From: Chitinophaga sp.
GTDB lineage: Bacteria > Bacteroidota > Bacteroidia > Chitinophagales > Chitinophagaceae
DNA: 64,000 bases
Direction of reading: 5' to 3'
NCBI RefSeq assembly: GCF_019236475.1
Contig: NZ_JAFAIX010000014.1
Span: 124,001-188,000 of the forward strand
Shown here: positions 1-9,482 of the stretch, piece by piece
Layout: each line of letters begins with the position of its first letter
Position numbering within the stretch: position 1 is the first letter of the stretch
Translations under genes and position numbers: made by a program
Notes under the pieces: model-generated
Databases searched by the model: none
What the model was told of the DNA's origin: nothing
Seen by the model: the letters and a program-made list of their open reading frames with translations, nothing else

Positions 1-736
1 TGTCAATCACCTCTTTTGCTTTGGCCGCTGCCAGCGCATATTTGGAGGCATCTTTGATAGGCCAGCCGCCTTCCGTGAGATATACATCTGCCAACAACGC
101 TTTGGCCGCGCCGGCATTCGCTCTTCCAGGTGCAGCTTTTGTATTGGACAACATTTTTTCTGCCTGTTGCAGATCGCTTTCAATCAATTTATATACATCC
201 TGCGGGGTACTCTTTTTTACATTATACACGTCTGCGCTGTAATCGGCAGTGGTAATCAATGGGATATTGCCCCAAAGTCTTACCAGCCAATAGTAAGAGA
301 ACGCCCGGATAAAATAGGCCTCCCCTGCCAACGGATTGATGACAGCAGGATCACCGCTCACTTTTGTATAATTAGCAATCACATTGTTCGCATTCTGTAT
401 GGCCTTATAGCAGCCCAACCAAATCACGTTAATGCGACTGTTGGTAGCATTAACGGCAAACTGGTCCATCTCTCGTAACTCCTGTTTATTACTGGCTGGA
501 TGAGTAGTGAGGTCTTCACTACCCATTAGCACAGCAACGATGGCGGAGGATGCAAAACCAGATGTATAGCCGTTCTTTAAAGGCTGGTAAGCCCCTAGCA
601 CGGCTGCTTGCAATCCGGGGATACTGTTCACTGCTCCTGCACCGGTGAGCTGCCCATTTGGGTCTTCCTGCAAAGTTTTATTGCAGGAGGAAAATGTAAG
701 CGCGCTCAACAGCGATATAATTGCGAAATATTTCAT
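1..736 (-). CDS. SusD/RagB-family outer-membrane lipoprotein (partial, C-terminus outside window)
   Basis: About 245 residues are visible and the frame stays open to the left edge. The protein starts at ATG 734-736 with a short hydrophobic leader ending in a lipobox-like F-S-S-C at about residues 15-18, followed by N-K-T-L-Q, as in SusD lipoproteins. Helical SusD-type sequence follows, including A-Y-F-I-R-A-F-S-Y-Y-W-L and W-G-N-I-P-L. SusD proteins form the lid that captures ligand above the SusC channel. The start lies 11 bp after the SusC stop codon, so the two form one operon. The substrate cannot be read from the sequence. Confidence 0.93.
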   Translation of the reverse strand, partial: MKYFAIISLLSALTFSSCNKTLQEDPNGQLTGAGAVNSIPGLQAAVLGAYQPLKNGYTSGFASSAIVAVLMGSEDLTTHPASNKQELREMDQFAVNATNSRINVIWLGCYKAIQNANNVIANYTKVSGDPAVINPLAGEAYFIRAFSYYWLVRLWGNIPLITTADYSADVYNVKKSTPQDVYKLIESDLQQAEKMLSNTKAAPGRANAGAAKALLADVYLTEGGWPIKDASKYALAAAKAKEVID

Positions 737-747
737 GGTCGATCTTT

Positions 748-3700
748 TTAGAATTTAAAGTTGAAGCCCAGGGTTACTGTTTTTGCATTTGGATAGGAAC
801 CATAGTCGATACCCTGGTTCACATCTGCGCCTGCCCCGGAGGTTACGCTGTTCGTTTCAGGATCAAAGCCTTTGTATTTAGTGATGGTAATCAGGTTGGT
901 ACCACTGAGCGATACAGTGATGCCAGGCCTGTGCAAGAGCGACTTCGGCAGTTCATAGCTCAGTCCAATATTCTTAAAACGTATAAAGCTGCCGTTTTCC
1001 AGGAAACGTGTACTGAGGGTATAATTCTTATTGGTTTTGCTGAAAGCAGGAATATCCGATGTTTCATTCACACCTGGGATATAACGGTTACGGATATCCG
1101 CAATGGTAGCTTGTCTTACATCCGAATTGGCGGTGATACCAGCGGCATAGGTGTAATCCAGTTTATCGAAGCCGGAAAGGGATTGCAGGAAGATGTTGAG
1201 GGTAAGACCTTTATAAGTAAAGCTATTGTTCCAGCCCCAAGAATATTTCGGCAGACCGTTACCGATCACATGGTAGTCGGCGCCATTGATAATGTTATTG
1301 CCATCCAGGTCTTGGTAGCGGGCATCTCCTGGCTGTGCGCCAAATTTGGCGGCATCTGCTGCATCTTTAGGCTTCCAAGTACCCAAGTAAGTGAGGCCCC
1401 AGTAAGATCCCATACGTTGTCCGGGGATCAGCACAAACTCCGACTGAGTGGATAATCCCGATCCTACATTGGAACCGGTAAACAAGGTATCTTGTCCTTG
1501 TACCAGTTGTTTCACGGTATTGTTGAGCACCGCGAAATTGAAAGAACTGGTCCATTTGAAGTCTTTGGTCATCACAGGTGTACCACTCACCGTTAATTCG
1601 ATACCTTTATTTTGCACCTTACCTACATTGGACAACACAGATCCACCGCCGGCATATGCTGGCACCGCCACTGATAACAACAGGTTATTGGTATTCTTCA
1701 CATAATAATCTGCTGATACGGACAATCTGTTTTGCAGGAAGTCCGCATCCACTCCGATATCTGCCTGACGAGTGGTTTCCCATTTCAGGTTCGGGTTACC
1801 GGGATTGCCTAATAAAATGCCCGGTGTAACCGTGCCCGTAGTAAATGCGGTTGTCACATTGCTATAAGTGGTCAGTGTTTGGTAAGGATTGATGGCTTGG
1901 TTACCTGTTACACCATAGCCTGCACGTATTTTCAGGTTATCGAATTTATGGAGCGCCTTAATAAATGGTTCTTCAGACAAACGCCAGGCCACGCCGGCAG
2001 AAGGAAATACGCTATACTGGTTGTTGCCCTGGAACTTGGAAGAACCATCGCGACGCAAAGAAGCGGTCAGTAAATATTTATCCTTGAAGCTGTAGTTCAC
2101 CCTACCGAGATAAGAGTACAACGAATAATTAGAATAGGTGGTTCCCACGCCATAAGTGGCTGCTAAGGCCAGGTTGTAAGCTTCCATAGAAGGGTACGTG
2201 AGATTATTACCACTGGCATTAAATCCGTTGGAAGTAAACGACTGCACTTCAAAAACACCCATTAGCGTCAAACGGTGATCTGTGCCAAAGAGATGCGTAT
2301 AGGTAAGATTATTGGTGCTCTGCAAGGCGATGCCTTCTAAAGAACTGCGACTGGCAGAAGGTAAATTCTGGCTCACTGCCGGACCGGTATAGTTACGGCC
2401 TTGGGCATTAGTATAGTTCACGCCACCAGACACATCGAGGGACAGTCCTGGAATGAACTCATAACGCAGTCCGAGCATTAGGTTGGCCGCGGTATTATCG
2501 TTGCGCATACTCTGGTCTTTCGCGATCGCTACCGGATTGTAGGTAATAGAGCTGATTGGATCATTGAGCGTGTAATTTCCTTTCGCATCATACACAGGCA
2601 AGGTGGGCGACCACGCGATCGCTTGTGTTACTGGTGAGAAGCGGCCCAGGTTACCGGTGGTATTACAAGATTGGAGTCTGGCTGCAGATACGTTGAGATG
2701 CAGGCTCAGTTTATCCGTGAGCTGCGATTGCAGGTTACTACGGAACGCATATCTTTTCAGGTAAGAGTTGATGATTACCCCTTGCTGATCGAGGTAGTTA
2801 CCGCTGATATAGAAAGATGTTTTGTCCGTACCACCGCTAATGCCCAACTGGTATTCCTGGGTGGGTGCGGTGCGAAATATTTCGTCTTGCCAGTTGGTGC
2901 CCCCTGTTTTCCTGAATTGCGCAATCTGATCGGGGGTGAAGATAGGAGAAGTACCAGTGGCTGCTGCGTTGGCATTGGCAGTTTCGGCGAAATCAGCGGC
3001 ATTGAGGAGATCCAGTTTTTTAATTACGCGGGAAGAAGAGAAACGGGGAGAAAAATCCACCTGCAACTGTCCGGGCTTACCGCGTTTGGTTGTAATGAGT
3101 ACCACCCCATTGGCACCGCGACTACCATAAATAGCCGTGGCAGAGGCGTCTTTCAAGACTTCCATACTTTCGATATCTGCGGGATTGAGGGTGCTATAGT
3201 CGGCGCCCACAAAGCCATCGATCACATACAAGGGATTGTTGTCTCCCTTTATCGAATTATTACCCCTGATTCTTACAGATACATTCCCACCGGGCGCCCC
3301 TGCATTGGAGGTTACCTGTACGCCCGCAGAACGACCCTGTAATATTTGGGAGACCGATGTGATGGGTTGGTCTTTAAAATCTTTTGTGGAGATAGAGGTC
3401 AGTGCACCGGTAAGGTCTTTTTTACGTTGCACGCCATAACCGACTACCACTACGTCGCTGATGGTCCTTACTTTGGAATGGAGGGCCATTAAATAAGTGC
3501 TGCCATCTCCTATGGTTTGTTCATCTCCTTCATAATTAACGGAGGAAAATCGCAATACATCGCCTTTGGCCGCCAGTATGCCGAAGCTTCCGGCACTGTC
3601 TGTTACGGCTCCCTGATGTTTGCCTTTCACGGTCACGTTGATACCTGGCAGCGGATGGCCCATGTCATCCAGTACCGTGCCTTTAATCTTTTTTTCCTGG

Positions 3701-3756
3701 GCAAATAATAATACGGGGACACATAATACCCAGACAAATACAATTCTCGGAAACAT
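748..3756 (-). CDS. SusC/RagA-family TonB-dependent outer-membrane transporter
   Basis: About 1002 residues from the ATG at 3754-3756. I prefer this start to one 48 bp upstream because a signal peptide (M-F-P-R-I-V-F-V-W-V-L-C, ending near A-Q-E-K-K) begins there. Order of domains: signal peptide, carboxypeptidase-D regulatory-like beta domain (about residues 20-100), a D-V-V-V-V-G-Y-G TonB-box-like segment, plug domain with N-P-A-D-I-E-S-M-E-V-L-K-D-A-S-A, and a long beta-barrel ending T-L-G-F-N-F-K-F with a terminal Phe. It imports a glycan, peptide or chelate using TonB energy. It heads an operon with the SusD gene, and the hybrid regulator divergent from it probably controls both. Confidence 0.95.
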   Translation of the reverse strand: MFPRIVFVWVLCVPVLLFAQEKKIKGTVLDDMGHPLPGINVTVKGKHQGAVTDSAGSFGILAAKGDVLRFSSVNYEGDEQTIGDGSTYLMALHSKVRTISDVVVVGYGVQRKKDLTGALTSISTKDFKDQPITSVSQILQGRSAGVQVTSNAGAPGGNVSVRIRGNNSIKGDNNPLYVIDGFVGADYSTLNPADIESMEVLKDASATAIYGSRGANGVVLITTKRGKPGQLQVDFSPRFSSSRVIKKLDLLNAADFAETANANAAATGTSPIFTPDQIAQFRKTGGTNWQDEIFRTAPTQEYQLGISGGTDKTSFYISGNYLDQQGVIINSYLKRYAFRSNLQSQLTDKLSLHLNVSAARLQSCNTTGNLGRFSPVTQAIAWSPTLPVYDAKGNYTLNDPISSITYNPVAIAKDQSMRNDNTAANLMLGLRYEFIPGLSLDVSGGVNYTNAQGRNYTGPAVSQNLPSASRSSLEGIALQSTNNLTYTHLFGTDHRLTLMGVFEVQSFTSNGFNASGNNLTYPSMEAYNLALAATYGVGTTYSNYSLYSYLGRVNYSFKDKYLLTASLRRDGSSKFQGNNQYSVFPSAGVAWRLSEEPFIKALHKFDNLKIRAGYGVTGNQAINPYQTLTTYSNVTTAFTTGTVTPGILLGNPGNPNLKWETTRQADIGVDADFLQNRLSVSADYYVKNTNNLLLSVAVPAYAGGGSVLSNVGKVQNKGIELTVSGTPVMTKDFKWTSSFNFAVLNNTVKQLVQGQDTLFTGSNVGSGLSTQSEFVLIPGQRMGSYWGLTYLGTWKPKDAADAAKFGAQPGDARYQDLDGNNIINGADYHVIGNGLPKYSWGWNNSFTYKGLTLNIFLQSLSGFDKLDYTYAAGITANSDVRQATIADIRNRYIPGVNETSDIPAFSKTNKNYTLSTRFLENGSFIRFKNIGLSYELPKSLLHRPGITVSLSGTNLITITKYKGFDPETNSVTSGAGADVNQGIDYGSYPNAKTVTLGFNFKF

Positions 3757-3829
3757 AGATTTCAGTTTTTCGTCAGTGGAACAGCTAAGATTTGCTGTAT
3801 TCAAAAATCCCTGTATTTACAGGGAAGGC

Positions 3830-3894
3830 AGGGGTAAAATTTTAAGTAAATAGGGGTAATTTTAGAAACAGCGCGCTTTTTTTAGGGGTAAAAT
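3830..3894. promoter_or_regulatory. Three direct AGGGGTAA repeats between susC and the hybrid regulator
   Basis: AGGGGTAA occurs at 3830-3837, 3852-3859 and 3884-3891, all on the plus strand. The first and third copies extend to AGGGGTAAAAT. Start-to-start spacing is 22 and 32 bp, close to two and three helical turns, so all copies would face one side of the DNA. They sit in the 168-bp gap between the divergent SusC and hybrid two-component genes. I infer an operator for the hybrid regulator; binding is not shown. Confidence 0.5.
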
Positions 3895-3924
3895 CATAAT
3901 ATTATACCAACTGTTTCCACGAAG

Positions 3925-6900
3925 ATGTCACGCATTCTATTTTTCATCTGGCTATGCCTTATATGTCATGTGTCGGTGGCACAACATATTCTCTTCGACA
4001 ACCTGACCACTGAGAATGGCCTCTCGCAGAATGCGGTGCTATCCATTTGTCAGGATAGCCGGGGATTTATGTGGTATGGCACCCAAAATGGGCTTAATAA
4101 ATATGATACCCGGGGATTTAAAATATATCGTCATCTGCCTACGGATAGCACTAGTCTGTCCTCCAATTATATTACCTGTATCCTCCAAGACCGCCACCAG
4201 CATCTCTGGATAGGTACCCGCGATGGCCTGAACCGCTATTGTCCCGAAATGGACAATTTTAAAAGGGCATCTGTCACCGGCGCTATCAGTTACTTGTATG
4301 AAGATCGGGCAGGGACGATTTGGGTATGGGCAGCCACTGGTCTTTTCCGGCTGCAGACTGCCGATACGTTTACGCCCGTCCCCCTGCCGGATTCCATTGC
4401 AGGCCTGGGCGGTATCAGCATGCGCACCATCTTCCAGGACCATACCGGCCTATATTGGTTGGGTACTTCTGCGGGCCTCACCTCCATGACAACTGATCAT
4501 CGCTTCCATACCTACCATCATACCAATGCGCCCAACAGTTTGAGTGATGATTATGTCACCTGTATGACGGAAGATAATACCCAACGACTCTGGGTAGGCA
4601 CTTTGCACGGCGGGGTTAATCTCTTCCACCGCGAGAATAGTACCTTCAGCCGTTTTACAGAATCAGCGGGCGTTTCCGGACCGGTGAACAACAATATCCG
4701 CATCATGCAATGTGATAGCACCGGCAATATCTGGATTGGTACCCTGGGTGGCCTTAGCCTCTTAGCCCCTGCACAGCAGCAATTCACGCATTATCGGCAC
4801 GATCCAGAAGATAAAAACAGCCTTAGTCATAATTCTATCTATAGTATTTATATCGACCGCCAGTCCACGGTATGGATTGGCACCTATTGGGGTGGCATTA
4901 ACAGCGTGGCCCCTTATGGCGCTGCGTTCCATGCTTTCCAGGCCGGCAAATACCATCCGGGCATCAATAATAATGTGGTCAGCGCCCTCTGGGAAGATGG
5001 TCATCACAACCTATGGGTAGGTACCGAAGGCAATGGCCTCAACTTCCTCGACCGAAACCAGGACCAAGTAACCCTCTACCGACAGCAGTTGGATGTGCCG
5101 TCTTCTCTCGGTTCTAATCTCATCAAGGTGATCTATGGGGATCGGGAAGGCAATATATGGGTGGGCACTCACGGCGGTGGTCTCAACTTATTTCTCCCCC
5201 GCCAACAGCAGTTTGAAAGAATACTCTACAAAGAAAATGATCCGCTTACGCTCAGCTCCGAAATAGTGTCACTATTGGAAGATGACGACAACAATTTCTG
5301 GATCGGTACCCAGAACGGCCTGCTGATCTACAAAAAGAACGGGACAAAATTGCAACAAGCACTCTCCTTCCCCTTTCAGCAGCAAATCGGTCAGAAGGCA
5401 GTGAAAGCCCTGTTACAAACACATGATCACAACATCTGGATTGGCACTACAGACGGATTATACCGCATCGACCCTCTTCATAAAAAATTACATACCTGGA
5501 CCCATCAACAAGGATTACCGGGGAATGATATCAATTGCCTGTATGAAGATGAGCATGGCAATGTTTGGGCGGGGTTTTATTACGAAGGACTGGCCCAAGT
5601 GCACCCAGACAGCATTACCACCTATACAGAAAAGAACGGTCTCTGCAACAATAATGTGGTAGCTATTCTCGGAGAAGGCCATCACCTGTGGATTAGCACC
5701 AGCAACGGCCTTTCGCGCTTCAACACCGATAATAAAGAGTTCAAAAGCTACTATAAAAGCGATGGCCTCCGTGGCAATACCTTCAATGTCAATTCTTGCC
5801 TGCGTACTAGCAACGGGGAAATGCTTTTCGGCGGATTCAATGGCCTCACCAGTTTCTATCCTTCACAGATAGAAAGTAACAACTGGGCTCCACCCATTGT
5901 AATAACGAAACTCAGGGTATTTAACCAGCCTGTGAGCGCCGGTGGCCCTGATGGGCTATTACAGCGAGATATCAGTCTCACGGATCACATCACCTTCTCT
6001 TATAAGCAGAATGCGTTCACGTTGGAATTTGCCGCACTGAATTATATCCGACCCAACAAAAACCGTTATGCCTATAAGCTGAAAGGCTTCGATGACAACT
6101 GGAACTATACGTCTACCCCTACTGCTACCTATATGAATCTGCCGCCTGGCAGCTATACTTTCCTGGTAAAGGGCACCAACAATGATGGCGTATGGAGCAG
6201 TGAAGCGATGTTGCACCTGCAAGTACGCCCGCCTTTTTGGAAAACCGTGTGGGCATACCTGTTATACATACTGCTGGCAGCTACGCTTACCTTTTTTATT
6301 GTACGGTATTTTCTATTGCAGGCACTGCTAAAGAAAGACCAGGAACTCACTCGCTTCAAACTGTCTTTCTTTACCAATATCGGGCATGAGATCAGAACAC
6401 ATTTGTCGCTCATCAACGGTCCGGTAGATGAGCTGGTACACAATACTAACGGCAACGAACACACGCAGCGACAGTTGCATACCATTAAAACCAATGCCGA
6501 TAGTCTGTTGCAACTCGTTACCGAGCTAATGGATTTCCGGAAGGCCGAAACTGGTCATCTCCAGTTACATATAGCTCCAGGCAATGTGGTGGCCTTTCTC
6601 CGACATATTTACGACACCTTCTACGAACTGTCTGTTTCCAAAAATATCAGCATGGATTTCATTGGCGCTGCGGATAATATTCAGTTATATTTCGATCCTG
6701 TGCAATTGGAAAAGGTCTGTTACAATCTCTTGTCGAACGCCTTCAAATTCACGCCAGTGGGCGGTCATATCAGTATCGCAGTGGAAGAGCAACATGATAC
6801 AGTTGTCATCACTATAACTGATAATGGTAAAGGTATTGCTCCTGAAAATCTCCATAAGCTGTTTAGTAATTATTTCCAGGAAGGCGACCAGTCTAAGAAT

Positions 6901-7902
6901 ACCGGTTATGGCATAGGTCTGGCGCTGGCCAAGAGCATTATTGAAACACACCGAGGTACTATCAGTGCATCCAGTGGCGAAAAAACGGTTTTCAAAGTAA
7001 CGCTATTAAAAGGCCATGCCCATTTCCCGGCGGCTTGGGTGAGTGAGGCCACACAAGAGTTCAGTCCTACCCTATTAACCCCCATGATGCCTGCGAGCCC
7101 CCTCAGCCCAGTATCCACCACGGAAAATAGTTCCTGCACCATTCTGCTGGTAGAAGATAATGCCGAGATACGTGCCTTCATCCGGCAGTCGCTCACCGGT
7201 TACCGGATCATTGAAAGCGTAAACGGACGGCAGGGCCTGGAAATGGCCAACAGCCTGCTTCCCGACATCATCATCAGCGATGTAATGATGCCTGAAATGG
7301 ATGGTTATACCTTATGCGAACAGCTCAAATCCAACACGGCTACCAGTCATATCCCCATTATCTTGCTCACCGCAATGTCTACCCAAGCCAATCATATTAG
7401 TGGGCTGAGAATGGGCGCAGACATTTATCTCACGAAACCATTTAGCATACAGGTCTTACAACTACACCTCCACAACCTGTTACAATTGCGCAGCCGCATG
7501 CAAGAATGGGTAAAGCAACAACTGGTATTTCCTCCTGAAACAGTGCCAATTGTGGATATCCCGGTGCCATTGCCCTTGGAAGATGAGTTTCTGCAAAAGG
7601 TGGTGGGCATCATTGAAGAGAATATAGACGAGCCGGAGTTTGGCGTCGCCATGCTATCCCAGCAGGTGAACATGAGTCATCCAGTGCTCTATAAAAAACT
7701 CGATGCGCTCACGGGAATGTCTGTAAATGATTTCATCAAAGCAGTACGTTTCCGCAAAGCCACGGAGCTACTAAAAACAAAACGATATACTATCTCAGAA
7801 GTGGCTTACATGGTGGGTTTCAGCGACCGTAAATATTTCAGCAAGGAGTTCAAGAAACATTTTGGTAAGACACCTACTGAATTTGTGGACAGTATGGCAT
7901 AA
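3925..7902 (+). CDS. Hybrid two-component system regulator (sensor kinase, receiver and AraC output in one protein)
   Basis: 1325 residues. Order: signal peptide ending near V-A-Q-H, two-component-regulator propeller repeats (many I-W-I-G-T and L-W-V-G-T blades, about residues 25-660), Y_Y_Y domain (about 690-765), one membrane segment (about 775-797), histidine-kinase dimerisation domain with His821, ATPase domain with N-L-L-S-N-A-F-K-F and G-Y-G-I-G-L-A, receiver domain with phospho-acceptor Asp1119 in S-D-V-M-M-P, and a C-terminal AraC helix-turn-helix (about 1215-1325). These proteins sense breakdown products in the periplasm and activate nearby susCD genes, here the divergent pair. Odd point: the H-box reads H-E-I-R-T-H-L where the family usually has Pro before Leu. 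Confidence 0.96.
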   Translation: MSRILFFIWLCLICHVSVAQHILFDNLTTENGLSQNAVLSICQDSRGFMWYGTQNGLNKYDTRGFKIYRHLPTDSTSLSSNYITCILQDRHQHLWIGTRDGLNRYCPEMDNFKRASVTGAISYLYEDRAGTIWVWAATGLFRLQTADTFTPVPLPDSIAGLGGISMRTIFQDHTGLYWLGTSAGLTSMTTDHRFHTYHHTNAPNSLSDDYVTCMTEDNTQRLWVGTLHGGVNLFHRENSTFSRFTESAGVSGPVNNNIRIMQCDSTGNIWIGTLGGLSLLAPAQQQFTHYRHDPEDKNSLSHNSIYSIYIDRQSTVWIGTYWGGINSVAPYGAAFHAFQAGKYHPGINNNVVSALWEDGHHNLWVGTEGNGLNFLDRNQDQVTLYRQQLDVPSSLGSNLIKVIYGDREGNIWVGTHGGGLNLFLPRQQQFERILYKENDPLTLSSEIVSLLEDDDNNFWIGTQNGLLIYKKNGTKLQQALSFPFQQQIGQKAVKALLQTHDHNIWIGTTDGLYRIDPLHKKLHTWTHQQGLPGNDINCLYEDEHGNVWAGFYYEGLAQVHPDSITTYTEKNGLCNNNVVAILGEGHHLWISTSNGLSRFNTDNKEFKSYYKSDGLRGNTFNVNSCLRTSNGEMLFGGFNGLTSFYPSQIESNNWAPPIVITKLRVFNQPVSAGGPDGLLQRDISLTDHITFSYKQNAFTLEFAALNYIRPNKNRYAYKLKGFDDNWNYTSTPTATYMNLPPGSYTFLVKGTNNDGVWSSEAMLHLQVRPPFWKTVWAYLLYILLAATLTFFIVRYFLLQALLKKDQELTRFKLSFFTNIGHEIRTHLSLINGPVDELVHNTNGNEHTQRQLHTIKTNADSLLQLVTELMDFRKAETGHLQLHIAPGNVVAFLRHIYDTFYELSVSKNISMDFIGAADNIQLYFDPVQLEKVCYNLLSNAFKFTPVGGHISIAVEEQHDTVVITITDNGKGIAPENLHKLFSNYFQEGDQSKNTGYGIGLALAKSIIETHRGTISASSGEKTVFKVTLLKGHAHFPAAWVSEATQEFSPTLLTPMMPASPLSPVSTTENSSCTILLVEDNAEIRAFIRQSLTGYRIIESVNGRQGLEMANSLLPDIIISDVMMPEMDGYTLCEQLKSNTATSHIPIILLTAMSTQANHISGLRMGADIYLTKPFSIQVLQLHLHNLLQLRSRMQEWVKQQLVFPPETVPIVDIPVPLPLEDEFLQKVVGIIEENIDEPEFGVAMLSQQVNMSHPVLYKKLDALTGMSVNDFIKAVRFRKATELLKTKRYTISEVAYMVGFSDRKYFSKEFKKHFGKTPTEFVDSMA

Positions 7903-7932
7903 AATACAATTGCATGATAAAATAAAGGTTTC

Positions 7933-7954
7933 AAGGTGACAAATATCACCTTTT
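7933..7954 (+). terminator. Short hairpin after the hybrid regulator
   Basis: AAGGTGA (7933-7939) pairs with TCACCTT (7946-7952) over a 6-nt loop and runs into TTTT. It lies 30 bp after the stop codon, consistent with a weak intrinsic terminator. Confidence 0.5.
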
Positions 7955-8001
7955 AAATTAGGAATGTATGGCAACTTCGCTGTATAATATTTCTTTCAAT
8001 C

Positions 8002-9420
8002 ATGCAAATAGAACAGATTTATACAGGCTGCTTATCTCAAGGCGCCTACTATATTGAAAGCCAAGGCGAGGCTGCCATCATAGACCCATTAAGAGAAACT
8101 GCACCATATATCCACCGAGCTGAAAAAGACGGCGCAAAGATTAAATATATTTTTGAAACCCATTTTCACGCTGACTTCGTAAGTGGTCACATAGACCTGG
8201 CCAGTAAAACAGGCGCCACTATTATATATGGACCTACCGCTCAACCTGATTTCAAAGCATATATTGCCAAAGATAACGAGGAATTTATTGTAGGAGATCT
8301 CCGTATCATCGTCCTACATACTCCTGGTCATACCATGGAAAGCATCTGTTTATTATTGAAAAATGCAGATGGAAAGGACATCGGATTATTCTCTGGGGAT
8401 ACGCTTTTTATTGGCGATGTAGGTCGTCCAGACCTGGCGCAGAAAATAAACAGTGATCTCACACAAGAAAAGCTGGCAGGGCATCTGTATGAGTCGCTAC
8501 ATCATAAAATCATGCCACTTGCCGATGATATCATTGTATATCCGGCACATGGCTCCGGATCTGCTTGTGGTAAAAATATGAGTGCAGAGAGAACGGATAC
8601 GCTGGGTCATCAGAAAGCAGTGAACTATGCTTTACAACCCATATCCAAAGAGACTTTCATCAAAGAAGTAACAACCGGTTTGATGCCGCCACCTGCTTAT
8701 TTCCCATTAAACGTTATGATGAATATTCACGGATATGAAAGCATCGATAACGTCCTGAAAAATGGCTTACAATCCCTTACGGCTGACGCTTTTGAAGAGG
8801 CGGCCAATGCCACTGGTGCTATCATACTCGATACCCGTGATCCAGAGGTATTCGCACAAGCGTTCATTCCCAATGCGATCAATATTGGTCTCAACGGTAG
8901 CTTTGCGCCTTGGGTAGGTACACTGGTGCCTGATATCACACAACCTATTTTGTTCATTTGCGATGCAGGCCGCGAAGCAGAAGTGGTTATCAGATTGGCG
9001 CGTGTAGGGTATGATCATACGATTGGCTTCTTGGAAGGTGGTTTCAACAGTTGGAAAATAGCGGGGAAAGAAACAGACAATATTCCTGTTATCAATGCCA
9101 CAGCACTTGCCGAGGAAATAAAAACAAACAAAGAGGCGGTCATCATGGATGTACGCAGATCCAGCGAACATATGTCCGAGCACCTAATGGATGCCATTAA
9201 TATACCACTGGATTATATAAATGATCATCTGAGTGAGATCAACAAGAACACCACCTATTTTGTACACTGTGTAGGTGGATACCGCTCCATGATTTTCAGT
9301 TCTATCCTGAGATCGCGTGGATATACCAATCTGGTGAATGTGACGGGTGGATTCAAAGGCATCAAAGAAAGTGGCTTGTTCACTATTAGTAATTACGTTT
9401 CGCCCAATACGATGCTTTAG
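8002..9420 (+). CDS. Metallo-beta-lactamase fold protein with two rhodanese domains
   Basis: 472 residues. The N-terminal half (about 1-235) is a metallo-beta-lactamase domain with T-H-F-H-A-D at 53-58 (His54, His56, Asp58), a later H-T-P-G-H and S-G-D-T. Two rhodanese domains follow. The first has Cys320 in C-D-A-G-R-E; the second has Cys423 in C-V-G-G-Y-R, the classic CxxGxR loop. This architecture is known from persulfide dioxygenase/sulfurtransferase proteins (CstB and ETHE1-like fusions) that oxidise glutathione or protein persulfides in the cytoplasm. No signal peptide is seen. The gene is monocistronic, between two terminators. Family assignment is firm; the exact persulfide substrate is inferred. 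Confidence 0.9.
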   Translation: MQIEQIYTGCLSQGAYYIESQGEAAIIDPLRETAPYIHRAEKDGAKIKYIFETHFHADFVSGHIDLASKTGATIIYGPTAQPDFKAYIAKDNEEFIVGDLRIIVLHTPGHTMESICLLLKNADGKDIGLFSGDTLFIGDVGRPDLAQKINSDLTQEKLAGHLYESLHHKIMPLADDIIVYPAHGSGSACGKNMSAERTDTLGHQKAVNYALQPISKETFIKEVTTGLMPPPAYFPLNVMMNIHGYESIDNVLKNGLQSLTADAFEEAANATGAIILDTRDPEVFAQAFIPNAINIGLNGSFAPWVGTLVPDITQPILFICDAGREAEVVIRLARVGYDHTIGFLEGGFNSWKIAGKETDNIPVINATALAEEIKTNKEAVIMDVRRSSEHMSEHLMDAINIPLDYINDHLSEINKNTTYFVHCVGGYRSMIFSSILRSRGYTNLVNVTGGFKGIKESGLFTISNYVSPNTML

Positions 9421-9445
9421 CAATTAGATATAGAAACAGCCATGT

Positions 9446-9478
9446 AACCCATCAGCGCCTTATGACCGCTGATGGGTT
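9446..9478. terminator. Bidirectional terminator between convergent genes
   Basis: A perfect 12-bp stem, AACCCATCAGCG (9446-9457) with CGCTGATGGGTT (9467-9478), lies between the stop codons of the sulfur enzyme (+) and the AraC regulator (-). Confidence 0.75.
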
Positions 9479-9482
9479 CCTC

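Noticed and set aside
721..1455. 244-residue plus-strand open frame
   Set aside because: Entirely antisense to the SusC gene, no family resemblance.
2671..3342. 223-residue plus-strand open frame
   Set aside because: Antisense to the SusC plug region, with composition of a shadow frame.
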